NCBI RefSeq assembly: GCF_023272795.1
Contig: NZ_CP096829.1
Location: forward strand, 1,426,001 to 1,490,000
Direction of reading: 5' to 3'
Source of the DNA: Flavobacterium humidisoli
GTDB taxonomy: Bacteria > Bacteroidota > Bacteroidia > Flavobacteriales > Flavobacteriaceae
DNA length: 64,000 nucleotides
The translations under genes and the position numbers were made by a program. Below are positions 17,930 to 26,131 of the stretch, piece after piece. The notes under the pieces were generated by a model. It was not told where the DNA came from. It searched no databases and saw only the letters and a program-made list of their open reading frames with translations. How positions within the stretch are numbered: position 1 is the first letter of the stretch; the number at the start of each line of letters is the position of its first letter.

Positions 17930-18947
17930 AGCAAAAATATTATTGATTTATACCGGAGGAACCATCGGTATGAGCAAAGATTTTGAAACTGGAGCGCTTA
18001 AAGCCTTCAACTTTGGTAAATTAATTCAGAAAATTCCAGAAATTAAACAATTGGACTGCGAAATCGAATCAATTTCGTTTGAACATCCAATTGATTCTTC
18101 TAATATGAATCCCGAAATGTGGACAAGAATTGCCACCATTATCGAGGAAAATTATAATACTTACGACGGATTTGTAGTGCTTCACGGATCAGATACCATG
18201 TCGTATTCGGCTTCGGCATTAAGTTTTATGCTCGAGAATTTGGCTAAACCAGTTGTGTTTACAGGTTCGCAATTGCCAATAGGAGATTTACGTACAGATG
18301 CGAAAGAAAATTTGATTACAGCAATTCAGATTGCTTCTCTTCAAGAAAATGGAAAACCAGTTATTACAGAAGTGTGTTTGTATTTTGAATATAAATTATA
18401 CCGAGGAAACAGAACTTCTAAAGTAAATGCAGAACATTTTAGAGCTTTTACAGCGCCAAATTATCCTGAATTAGTAGAATCTGGTGTTCATTTAAAATTA
18501 AACAAGCATTTATTTCTTCCAATAAATAAAGATGCAAAACTGATCGTTCATAAAAATTTGGATAATCACGTTGCAATCATTAAAATGTTTCCTGGAATGA
18601 GCGAAATTGTTCTATCTTCCATTCTTTCAACAAAAGATTTACGAGGAATTATTCTGGAAACCTACGGTTCAGGAAATGCTCCAACTGAAGATTGGTTTTT
18701 AAACCTAATAGAAAAAGCAATCCAATCTGGAATGCATATCGTAAACGTAACGCAATGTTCGGGCGGAAGCGTGAACATGGGACAATACGAAACCAGTACA
18801 GCTTTAAAATCACTTGGAGTAATCTCAGGAAAAGACATTACTACTGAAGCGGCAATTACTAAATTGATGTATTTGCTTGGTCATAATATTCCTCAAAACG
18901 AGTTTAAAGATATTTTTGAGACTGCTCTCCGAGGGGAAATATCTTAA
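17919..18947 (+). CDS. ansA: Type I (cytoplasmic) L-asparaginase
   Basis: A 342-residue asparaginase. It opens KILLIYTGGTIGMSKD, carrying the first catalytic Thr in GGTIG, and has the second catalytic block in VVLHGSDTMSYSASALSFML (residues about 87-106) with Thr-Asp. A lysine follows in the DLRTDAKENL stretch. There is no signal peptide, consistent with the cytoplasmic type I enzyme that hydrolyses asparagine to aspartate and ammonia. Its ATG lies inside the 3' end of the preceding acyltransferase gene. A large inverted repeat follows the stop. Confidence 0.93.
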   Translation: MSSKAKILLIYTGGTIGMSKDFETGALKAFNFGKLIQKIPEIKQLDCEIESISFEHPIDSSNMNPEMWTRIATIIEENYNTYDGFVVLHGSDTMSYSASALSFMLENLAKPVVFTGSQLPIGDLRTDAKENLITAIQIASLQENGKPVITEVCLYFEYKLYRGNRTSKVNAEHFRAFTAPNYPELVESGVHLKLNKHLFLPINKDAKLIVHKNLDNHVAIIKMFPGMSEIVLSSILSTKDLRGIILETYGSGNAPTEDWFLNLIEKAIQSGMHIVNVTQCSGGSVNMGQYETSTALKSLGVISGKDITTEAAITKLMYLLGHNIPQNEFKDIFETALRGEIS

Positions 18948-18963
18948 ATTTTAATTACAATAT

Positions 18964-19187
18964 TTAAAATTCCAAATTCCAAATTTCCTCAATCTTGTCA
19001 TTTCGACCGAAGGGAGAAATCGCACTAGAAGATCGACAAATATTGGTGACTTACTTTATCGATATGCGAGTGCGATTTCTCCCTTCGGTCGAAATGACAA
19101 AGCTGACATAGACAACAAGCTTAATTTAAATGAACTTATATAACTTATATGGTTTAAAACACGTTAAATTGGAATTTGGAATTTTAA
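18964..19187. repeat. Nested perfect inverted repeats between convergent genes
   Basis: Two palindromes are nested. The inner pair is TTGTCATTTCGACCGAAGGG... (18995-19026) and its exact 32-base reverse complement at 19069-19100, around a 42-base loop. The outer pair is TTAAAATTCCAAATTCCAA (18964-18982) and its exact 19-base complement at 19169-19187. The structure sits between ansA and a converging MFS gene, whose last codons and stop fall inside the outer arm. It could terminate both transcripts. Confidence 0.85.
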
Positions 19188-20425
19188 AACTTGGAATTTC
19201 TATACTCAACTGGACAAGTTTCCAAATCTTCGATAGCTCTATGTTTTTTGTAATACAAATAAACAATTACAGAAATAATACAGATAATTCCCTGAACAGC
19301 AACTGTCGCTCTAACACCTAAAAAGTGGGAAACATAGCCAATAATTAAACTTCCAACAGGAATCATCCCTTGATAAGCCATCATGTAGTAGCTAATGCTT
19401 CTTGAGCGCATATTGATAGTGCTATGAGTTTGAATGTAGATGTTGATAGAAGAAGTTTGTCCCATCATTCCTATTCCGCTTAAAGTCATACAGATAAGAG
19501 CAATTGTAATACTGCTTGAAAGGGCTAGAATAATGACGCTGAAACCAAGAAGTAAACTTGCAGAGATCATTAATTTGCTCATATTTTCAGCAGATTTTAA
19601 ATTGGCCAAATAGATGGCAGACAAAACAGAACCAATTCCGGCAGCGCTTTCAAACCAGCTGAAAGTTGCAGCGTTTCCGTTAAAAATATCTTTGGCAAAA
19701 ACCGGCATTAAGGTATTAAAAGAAATTACAAACAGACCGCTGCAGGTAAGCATTAAAAGCATTCTGGCCATTTCGGTTTCTTTTTTTACATAATCCAGAC
19801 CTTCAATAAGGTCGTCTAGCATATTTAATTTGTTTTCGGCTTTAATGTGCGGAGTGATTTTCATCAGCATTAACGAAATCAATACCGGTACATAACTCAC
19901 AAAATTCCCAATAAAACAGATATCTTCGCCATATTGATGCAAGATAATTCCAGCAAGAGCAGGACCTGCAATTCTGGCAAAATTGTTTAAAGTAGAGTTA
20001 AGCGCAACTGCATTCGGAAGATCTTCTTTATTGTCCACAATATCAATCATCATGGTTTGGCGGCAAGTCATATCAAAAGCATTTATGATTCCCTGAATAA
20101 GACTTAATGCTAGAATAAAATTGATATTGTAAATTTTAAGGTAAATAAGCAAAGCCAAAGTTCCAGCCTGCAGCATTGCAAGAGATTGTAAAACCATCAT
20201 CGCACGGTGTTTGTCGTAACGTCCGATAATGCTTCCTGCCAAAGGAGCTAAAAAAAGTGACGGAATCATACTTAAAAAAGTCGCTAATCCCAGCAGAAAA
20301 ACAGACCCCGTTATACTGTAAACCATCCAGCTTACGGCAGTTTTCTGCATCCAGGTACCAATAACCGAAACAGATTGTCCGTAAAAGAATAACTTGAAAT
20401 TTTTTGATTTTAAGGCTTTAAACAT
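19184..20425 (-). CDS. MFS transporter (MFS_3 / EntS-like)
   Basis: A 413-residue protein with about twelve hydrophobic segments. It opens FKALKSKNFKLFFYGQSVSV, then IGTWMQKTAVSWMVYSITGS, which is typical of the MFS_3 (transmembrane secretion effector, enterobactin exporter-like) group. The ATG at 20425 is preferred over 20446 because it matches the usual family start and leaves room for a promoter. It is divergent from a LysR regulator gene with a 90-base shared region. Its final residues (RNSKF) are encoded by an intergenic repeat arm. Substrate unknown. Confidence 0.87.
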   Translation of the reverse strand: MFKALKSKNFKLFFYGQSVSVIGTWMQKTAVSWMVYSITGSVFLLGLATFLSMIPSLFLAPLAGSIIGRYDKHRAMMVLQSLAMLQAGTLALLIYLKIYNINFILALSLIQGIINAFDMTCRQTMMIDIVDNKEDLPNAVALNSTLNNFARIAGPALAGIILHQYGEDICFIGNFVSYVPVLISLMLMKITPHIKAENKLNMLDDLIEGLDYVKKETEMARMLLMLTCSGLFVISFNTLMPVFAKDIFNGNAATFSWFESAAGIGSVLSAIYLANLKSAENMSKLMISASLLLGFSVIILALSSSITIALICMTLSGIGMMGQTSSINIYIQTHSTINMRSRSISYYMMAYQGMIPVGSLIIGYVSHFLGVRATVAVQGIICIISVIVYLYYKKHRAIEDLETCPVEYRNSKF

Positions 20426-20482
20426 AATCTTAATTATTTGATACAAAGGTCGCGATTATGATAGCATTAGAAAAATTAATAA

Positions 20483-20513
20483 TTTTACTGATAATAAGTA
20501 GTAAAACTTATCA
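20483..20513. promoter_or_regulatory. Nested dyads between the MFS and LysR genes
   Basis: Overlapping inverted repeats lie just before the LysR start: TTTTAC 20483-20488 with GTAAAA 20501-20506, TGATAA 20489-20494 with TTATCA 20508-20513, and ATAAGT 20494-20499 with ACTTAT 20506-20511. A LysR-type binding site (T-N11-A with dyad) in the shared promoter region is the likely meaning. Confidence 0.5.
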
Positions 20514-20515
20514 AT

Positions 20516-21385
20516 ATGGAGATTTATCAATTACAGTATTTTATCAAAACAGCTGAGGTTTTGCACTTTACCAAAGCTGCAGAATTGTGTTTTGTAACTC
20601 AATCGGGACTTTCGCAACAAATTAAAAAACTCGAAGAAGAGCTTGCCCTGCCTTTGTTTAAGCGAATTGGCAAAAAAGTACAATTGACAGAAGCGGGTTC
20701 AGTTTTTTTAATTCATGCTAAAAAAGTGGTAGAGAATGTAGAAAACGGAAAACAGGCCATTGAGGATTTAAACGAAATGATTGGCGGCGAATTGCGTATT
20801 GGTGTGACTTATATTTTTGGTTTGTTGATTCTGCCCGTTGTTAATGCATTTGCCAAGAAATACCAAAATCTCAAAATTATTGTAGAGTACGGAACTACCG
20901 AGGTTTTAGAACAGAAGTTACTGGACAACGAATTAGATTTAGTATTCGTTATTTCGTCACACGAAATTGAAATGCCGATTCAGAAAGTGCCATTATTTAC
21001 TTCAAATATGGTTATGGTGGTTTCTAAAAATCATGCTTTAGCCAATTTGGACAAAATTGCTTTTAAGAAAATAGAAGAGATTCCGCTAATATTGCCAGGG
21101 AAAGGATCCAATTCGCGAGAATATGTCGAAGAATTGTTTAAAAAGTTTAATATGAAACCTAGAATTTCCATAGAGCTTCAGTCTATTCATGCATTATTGC
21201 AAATGGTAGAAAATAGCGATTGGGCAACAATCGTTGCCGAAATGGCTTTAAAAGATTGGGATAGTTTAAAAGCCATTCAAATTACAGGAGTTTCCACAAA
21301 AAGAGATTCATACATGTTGACAATGGGAGGTTATCAGAAAAAAGCAGTAAAACTGTTTATGGAAGAATTTAAAAAAAGCATATAA
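20516..21385 (+). CDS. LysR family transcriptional regulator
   Basis: A 289-residue LysR-type regulator. Residues 1-60 form the winged helix-turn-helix (QLQYFIKTAEVLHFTKAAEL, then FVTQSGLSQQIKKLEEELAL), followed by the linker helix and a periplasmic-binding-protein-like effector domain (GELRIGVTYIFGLLILPVVN). It is transcribed away from an MFS exporter gene, the standard layout in which the LysR protein controls its neighbour and itself. Effector unknown. Confidence 0.93.
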   Translation: MEIYQLQYFIKTAEVLHFTKAAELCFVTQSGLSQQIKKLEEELALPLFKRIGKKVQLTEAGSVFLIHAKKVVENVENGKQAIEDLNEMIGGELRIGVTYIFGLLILPVVNAFAKKYQNLKIIVEYGTTEVLEQKLLDNELDLVFVISSHEIEMPIQKVPLFTSNMVMVVSKNHALANLDKIAFKKIEEIPLILPGKGSNSREYVEELFKKFNMKPRISIELQSIHALLQMVENSDWATIVAEMALKDWDSLKAIQITGVSTKRDSYMLTMGGYQKKAVKLFMEEFKKSI

Positions 21386-21445
21386 AGGAACTTACGTTTT
21401 ACTTTTGTAAAGTCAGTTTTTTTTGTGTTATTTGCAGACCAAAAT

Positions 21446-21532
21446 AGAAAGGTGTCCGAGTGGTTTAAGGAGCTAGCCTGGAAAGCTAGTATATGGGTAA
21501 CTGTATCGAGGGTTCGAATCCCTTCCTTTCTG
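21446..21532 (+). tRNA. tRNA-Ser (anticodon GGA)
   Basis: An 87-base type II tRNA. Acceptor arms AGAAAGG (21446-21452) and CCTTTCT (21525-21531) pair perfectly, with G as discriminator. The anticodon arm GCTAGCCTGGAAAGCTAG exposes GGA, there is a long variable arm typical of tRNA-Ser, and the T arm GAGGGTTCGAATCCCTT is canonical. The CCA end is not encoded. Confidence 0.96.
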
Positions 21533-21544
21533 CTAAGATAAGAC

Positions 21545-21574
21545 AAAGCTTCAGAGAAATCTGGAGCTTTTTTT
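21545..21574 (+). terminator. Terminator after tRNA-Ser
   Basis: AAAGCTTCAGA and TCTGGAGCTTT pair around a GAA loop (21545-21570), followed by a T-run. Confidence 0.75.
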
Positions 21575-21699
21575 GTTTTACATTGATTTATTTTATAAAA
21601 ATCAGAGACTTTTGACACGTTGACGTTTCTTTAGAAAAAAAAGAAAAAAAAGCAAAGTCAGAGATATTTGCACAGCTTCTATCAACGAATACTTGCGGA

Positions 21700-22033
21700 G
21701 CGGGGGATCAGGGTAGGATAGATTATGAACAATTTAAAATATTATTTCTGAATCATTCATTCAAAGCCTTAGGACTTTACGAATTGTCCTTAGGAGAAAT
21801 TAAGGGAACAATATTGGATCTTCGAGTTATATTTTCGGTAGTCCTGAAAGCAAATGCCACAAACATTATGATTAAATATAATCATGCCTCAGGCAATATT
21901 AGCTCCTCAGAAGCAGATAAATATATGATTGCAAAGATCAGAGAGGCGGTCTAACTGCTTGATATAAAATTACTGGATATCTAATTATCTCTTCAGAGAA
22001 ATAAACTCTTTTGCGGATGAAGGTGCCTTATAG
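21700..22033 (+). pseudogene. Decayed RadC-like (JAB domain) gene
   Basis: No intact frame exists, but translation from 21721 gives DYEQFKILFLNHSFKALGLY, then GTILDLRVIFSVVLKANATN, IMIKYNHASGNISSSEADKY and IAKIREAV followed by a stop. This matches the RadC/JAB family (…EQFKVLLLNRANKVLG…, …IFAAALKANA…, HNHPSGN…). The metal-binding HNHPSG is altered to YNHASG. After the stop at about 21952, similarity continues (LLDIKLLDI) and then resumes in another frame as INSFADEGAL before the stop at 22031-22033. The N-terminal half is missing. RadC-like genes are common in integrated elements, and this relic sits just behind a tRNA gene. Around it, 21575-21700 and 22034-22138 show nothing further. Confidence 0.8.
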
Positions 22034-22138
22034 GCGTCATTTGCCATTTTTATACGACTTTAAGTCATGTTCTTTAAAGACATTATTTGGGGCAACTAAT
22101 CCGTTTTACTTCCATAAATAATCAACTTTATATTAATC

Positions 22139-22167
22139 AAAAAAACCTCGAACGTCATTCGAGGTTT
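22139..22167 (-). terminator. Terminator of the small lipoprotein operon
   Basis: AAACCTCGAA (22143-22152) pairs with TTCGAGGTTT (22158-22167); read on the minus strand it is followed by a T-run. Confidence 0.75.
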
Positions 22168-22190
22168 AAAATATATTAATAAATAATTTT

Positions 22191-22310
22191 TTATTTTATT
22201 TTTTTATACAATCGATACAACAAATAAATTATTCCTACCAAAATAGCCAGATTAAATATTTGCCAAATTAAAAACGAGACCGTAAAAGCATTGATTGTTA
22301 CATCTTCCAT
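22191..22310 (-). CDS. Small single-pass membrane protein, 39 residues
   Basis: An open frame from ATG at 22310 to TAA at 22193-22191, too short for normal gene calls. The product begins MEDVTINAFTVSFLIWQIF, continues through a hydrophobic core NLAILVGIIYLLYRLY and ends in a basic KKIK tail: one membrane helix with a positive-inside C terminus. It starts 17 bases after the stop of the upstream lipoprotein gene and is followed by a terminator, so the two form one transcript. No family is recognised; the membrane-helix pattern and tidy position support a real gene. Confidence 0.6.
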   Translation of the reverse strand: MEDVTINAFTVSFLIWQIFNLAILVGIIYLLYRLYKKIK

Positions 22311-22326
22311 AGTTTATATTTTTTTT

Positions 22327-23547
22327 TTAATAAGTTCTTACTCCTTCAATTATTTTTCCAGTTCTATTATTAATAGATATTGCGTAAGTGGTTATTTCTC
22401 GATAAGCTGTTCCTATCCCTTCCAGAACAACGTCATACGACCAAATACCATCTACCACAATAGTGGTTGTAGAACCATTTGTAGTCCACCTATAGTTTGT
22501 TTGTTCCCAGTTAAAACAAATAGACATACCAAATGTAGTACTTTTTACTTCTTCTACTACATAATTATTTCCAACTTTCTTTTCATTTATAACCATTCGA
22601 ACACCAGCCCAAGGTACTTTATAAAATCTTACATTAGCTGAAGATGTATTATTTTGAAAAGCTTCATACGTCATATCACTTCCATTAGAATTTGTTTTAC
22701 TTGCCAATTCATCATATTGGGCTTTACTGGTTACTATAAATCCCTCTAGATTAGTAGTTGCTCCTAAATATTGCCCATTTTCACCATAACGTTCATAGTG
22801 TGCCTGTCGTTGCAATATTATAGCGTCTGCATCTCCTGAACCATCACAAGGGTAAGGCAATATAGCGGTAGTTCGTGTTACTTTTTGACCATCATATAGA
22901 ACAGATAAAATCTTTGTGCCTGAACTAACTATTCGCCAACGGTCTTGAGTCTGCTCTACAACTTGTGTATATGTCGCATCGCATAAAGGAATTTTGTTTG
23001 TATTGTTCGACGGAACATAAAACAAATTTATTGCTTTTGTCAAAACATCCAACTCATCTTTTCCTGAAACATTTGTTGCTTTGCCGTTTCTAACTACAAC
23101 TGAACCTAAATTTTCCCCATTAAAGGAATACACATTCAGTCCCCCTGAAAATTCCTTCAGCTTGGTTATCGTTTCAGGGTAAACGACACTTTTTTCAAGC
23201 GTATAAACCTCTAAAAAATACGATAGCGCTTTGCCATCATTTTCAATTGTAACAGCTTGATATTTCAATTGGCTTTGCAGAACGTCAGATTCAAAACTGT
23301 TTACAACTTTTTCTTTTGCTGAAAATTCTGAAATTTTAAAATCATCTTTTTCAATCTCATTGACATTTTCAAAATCTGCTTCAACATTTTGTGCAATGTT
23401 GGGATTTGAAAATTTCTCTAATTTTAAATCGGTCTTAGCTGTTTTTGCATTTTCTTGATTTTTTTCTAATTCATCATTATTGCACGACAAAACAAAAAGT
23501 GCAATAAAGAAACAAACGACATACTTAATAAATTTATCCATATACAT
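22327..23547 (-). CDS. Hypothetical lipoprotein
   Basis: A 406-residue protein with a lipoprotein signal (KYVVCFFIALFVLSC, lipidated Cys about residue 22), then a low-complexity charged linker rich in Lys, Glu and Asn. The body is mixed beta-strand sequence with no motif I recognise; the C terminus contains YDVVLEGIGTAYREITTYAI. The start could be either of two in-frame ATGs (23547 or 23541). The only downstream partner is a 39-residue membrane protein. It is divergent from the lanthipeptide regulator across a 480-base gap. Function unknown. Confidence 0.7.
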   Translation of the reverse strand: MYMDKFIKYVVCFFIALFVLSCNNDELEKNQENAKTAKTDLKLEKFSNPNIAQNVEADFENVNEIEKDDFKISEFSAKEKVVNSFESDVLQSQLKYQAVTIENDGKALSYFLEVYTLEKSVVYPETITKLKEFSGGLNVYSFNGENLGSVVVRNGKATNVSGKDELDVLTKAINLFYVPSNNTNKIPLCDATYTQVVEQTQDRWRIVSSGTKILSVLYDGQKVTRTTAILPYPCDGSGDADAIILQRQAHYERYGENGQYLGATTNLEGFIVTSKAQYDELASKTNSNGSDMTYEAFQNNTSSANVRFYKVPWAGVRMVINEKKVGNNYVVEEVKSTTFGMSICFNWEQTNYRWTTNGSTTTIVVDGIWSYDVVLEGIGTAYREITTYAISINNRTGKIIEGVRTY

Positions 23548-24027
23548 TTACATTGGCTGGTTGATAATTATTTTTTTCTTGCATAGCTTATAATGGCAGT
23601 TTAAACGATATCATTTTTTTGTTTTTCTACCGTTTTGACAAACTTCATTTACAGCAAAATGGACTGCTCTTTTTTTAATAGTTAAGATTATGCGATAACT
23701 TTTATCACAAATGCATCATAAAAAAGAAATATTCCATTTGAAAATACTTTTTTGTAATTGGCCAATTACAATAGATTGTGATTTGTTTATAGCAGTGACG
23801 TCTTCTGTAAAAATTGTCTCACTTTTCTGAAACCAAAACTAGACAAACACGATAGCACCAACAAATGTTGCTTATCGAAATTCAGGAATATCGATACTCA
23901 ATTCAGGAATTCTGCAAAAACAAACACATAAAGTATTGAAAACAAACAGTTTAACAGTAAGCAAAAAACAACCAATTTATTAATATAATTCCTTAAAGAT
24001 GCCTTATTTTTGTAAGAAACCTCAATA
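23548..24027. promoter_or_regulatory. Regulatory gap with paired palindromes upstream of the TPR-AraC regulator
   Basis: No gene is seen. TATCGAAATTC-AG-GAATATCGATA (23873-23896) is an 11-base-arm palindrome with one mismatch, and AATTCAGGAATT (23900-23911) repeats its core; their centres are exactly 21 bases apart. The same core recurs as a perfect palindrome (25788-25805) before the lanthipeptide precursor. TATTTTTG at 24005-24012 is a -7 box 16 bases before the regulator start. The rest is plain AT-rich sequence. Confidence 0.65.
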
Positions 24028-25743
24028 ATGATTCTGCATAAACTTATCAAAATCTTATATTCTTTACTACTTCCTATTTTTGTAGTTGCTCAGTCTCCCC
24101 AAAAAGACTTGTCAACACTGTCATATGATCAATTACACGATTTATATTTTGATAACGCGGGTAACCCAAAAAAACAAATTTTGTACACAAAGGCTTATAT
24201 GACAAAAGCCATAAGAGAAAACATTGATATTAGAAAAGCTAAGGCTAATCATCAAATTGCATTATTCTACTATCAATCCGATAAAAATAAAGCAATTCAA
24301 TATTTGGATAGTGTTATCAAATATTCAGAAGGGTCAAATGATAAATTTTTTCCCGCAGCCGCTTACTGTGAAAAAGCAGACTTTTTGAAGGCTCAATTTA
24401 AGTTTAAAGAGGCGATGATTAATTATAACAAAGCGGAAAAAGTAGCGCTTCGAACTAATTTAGACTATTATTATGTCGTAAGGGAATATATAGGAATCAT
24501 TAAATCAGAAAACTTAGAAGAATACGAAGGAGCCTTAAAAATCTATAAGGAATGTTTTAATTATTATAGAACCAAAGATTTTAGAACAGGGAAATGTGCT
24601 GACGATTTCCAAAGCGTCATTTTTGGAATAGCCGATTGTTTTAAATCTTTACATAATACAGATTCAACTTCTTTTTATAATAAGTTAGGATATAAAGAGT
24701 CTTCAATAACAAAAAATGAACTTTTCAAATATCTTTTTGTATTGAATGAGGGAACAAACCAGATCTTAAAGAAGAACTATAATGCCGCACTCGATAGTAT
24801 TAATAAATCATTGCCCAAAATGATTGCTTATAAAAACACAGGCAATGAGCTTGCCGCATATTACTATTTAGGAAAAGCTTATGACGGATTGGGTAAAAAA
24901 GAAAAAGCAATTGAAAATTTTATTAAAGTAGATTCTATTTATAAAGCCACAAAAGAAATTAATAAAGAGTTTGTAGAAGGTTATCCCTATTTGATTAATT
25001 ATTATAAAAACTTAGGAGAAAAAGAAGAGCAATTAAAGTATATAACTTCATATATGGCCATAGATAGCATTTTACAGAAAAATTACAGGGAATTAAACAA
25101 GTTAGTATATAAAGAATATGATACACCACGTTTAATTTCTGAAAAAGAAAATTTAATTAACTCATTAAATAGTGATAAAATAAAAAACCGCTGGGGGCTT
25201 GGCTTTTTGTTTTTGTTAACTCTTAGTGTAGGCGGCTTTGCATTTTATCAATATAGTACAAAAAAACAATACAGATTAAGATTTGAAGAATTAATCAGAG
25301 AAACAAATACTGCCGATAGCAAAAAACTCATAAATAAGAATGAAAACAAAATTGATCATAATAAACTTGAAGTGATTGGCATAAGTGAAGAAGTGGTAAA
25401 TCAAATTTTGAAAAAACTAAACCAATTTGAAAAACAAAAAGGATATCTAACATCAAATGTAACAATACAAACACTATCCAACGCATTTGAAACTAATAGT
25501 AAGTATGTATCAAAAATTGTAAATATATATAAAGAAAAAACATTTACCCAGTATTTAAATGATCTCAGAATTGACTATGCCGTTCAAAAATTAAAAACAG
25601 ACGGCAAACTTAGAAAATATACTATCCAGGCACTTGCGTTAGAATTTGGTTTTAACAATTCCGAATCCTTTTCAAGTGCATTTTATAAAAAAACAGGTTT
25701 AAAACCAACTTATTTTATTAGAGAAGTAGACCTAGAAAAATAA
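24028..25743 (+). CDS. Membrane TPR sensor with AraC-type DNA-binding domain
   Basis: A 571-residue protein. A signal-like N terminus (LIKILYSLLLPIFVVAQ) is followed by tetratricopeptide repeats over about residues 30-380, one membrane helix (GLGFLFLLTLSVGGFAFY, about 393-410) and a C-terminal AraC/XylS double helix-turn-helix (residues about 450-571; SNVTIQTLSNAFETNSKYVS and YTIQALALEFGFNNSESFSS). The layout places TPRs outside and the DNA-binding domain in the cytoplasm, making a one-component membrane regulator. It lies directly upstream of the lanthipeptide operon. A second protein of the same architecture (39140-40915) stands next to the other peptide locus. Confidence 0.88.
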   Translation: MILHKLIKILYSLLLPIFVVAQSPQKDLSTLSYDQLHDLYFDNAGNPKKQILYTKAYMTKAIRENIDIRKAKANHQIALFYYQSDKNKAIQYLDSVIKYSEGSNDKFFPAAAYCEKADFLKAQFKFKEAMINYNKAEKVALRTNLDYYYVVREYIGIIKSENLEEYEGALKIYKECFNYYRTKDFRTGKCADDFQSVIFGIADCFKSLHNTDSTSFYNKLGYKESSITKNELFKYLFVLNEGTNQILKKNYNAALDSINKSLPKMIAYKNTGNELAAYYYLGKAYDGLGKKEKAIENFIKVDSIYKATKEINKEFVEGYPYLINYYKNLGEKEEQLKYITSYMAIDSILQKNYRELNKLVYKEYDTPRLISEKENLINSLNSDKIKNRWGLGFLFLLTLSVGGFAFYQYSTKKQYRLRFEELIRETNTADSKKLINKNENKIDHNKLEVIGISEEVVNQILKKLNQFEKQKGYLTSNVTIQTLSNAFETNSKYVSKIVNIYKEKTFTQYLNDLRIDYAVQKLKTDGKLRKYTIQALALEFGFNNSESFSSAFYKKTGLKPTYFIREVDLEK

Positions 25744-25787
25744 ACACAAAACACTATATATCAAAAAACTAAAAAATAAAATAAACT

Positions 25788-25857
25788 CGAAATTCAGGAA
25801 TTTCGATAAATGCAACAACTTGTTTTTAATGATCTTAAAAGAGGAAACCTATATTTG
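25788..25857 (+). promoter_or_regulatory. Palindromic operator and promoter of the lanthipeptide operon
   Basis: CGAAATTC-AG-GAATTTCG (25788-25805) is a perfect palindrome with the same core as the two sites before the regulator gene. TATATTTG at 25850-25857 is a -7 box, with no good -33 TTG at the right distance, as expected of an activator-dependent promoter. The palindrome lies about 60 bases upstream of the presumed transcription start. Confidence 0.65.
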
Positions 25858-25891
25858 CAACATTAATAATAATTTAAAAAATTATATATAG

Positions 25892-26068
25892 ATGAAAACT
25901 AAAAACGAAAGAAAAGCGACACAAAAATTTGATCTTGAAAAATTTGATGTAGCTAAGCTAAAAAACTTACATGTAATTGTTGGCGGTGCAATTGGCAAGG
26001 ATGATCCCATTGACACAAATCATCAAAAGAATAATAAAGATGGTTCTTCTGCCGATTGCAATAGATAA
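25892..26068 (+). CDS. Class I lanthipeptide precursor peptide
   Basis: A 58-residue peptide. The leader has FDLEKFDVAKLKNLHVIVGG (residues 13-32): an FNLD-type recognition box (FDLEKF) followed by a double glycine. The 26-residue core starts AIGKDDPIDT and ends DGSSADCNR; it has one Cys, two Ser and one Thr, so at most one (methyl)lanthionine could form, most plausibly between the Ser pair and the Cys. It sits 63 bases before the protease gene and is followed by both LanB parts. The call rests on leader chemistry and neighbours. Confidence 0.85.
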   Translation: MKTKNERKATQKFDLEKFDVAKLKNLHVIVGGAIGKDDPIDTNHQKNNKDGSSADCNR

Positions 26069-26131
26069 TTAATATAAGATTTATCATTAACCATATGTTC
26101 CAAAAACTATCAAAATACCAAATATTATAAT

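Noticed and set aside
22291..22641. Plus-strand frame opposite the lipoprotein and small membrane protein
   Set aside because: It is antisense to two better-supported genes, is rich in Ser/Tyr/Phe in the way of antisense AT-rich frames, and shows no domain.
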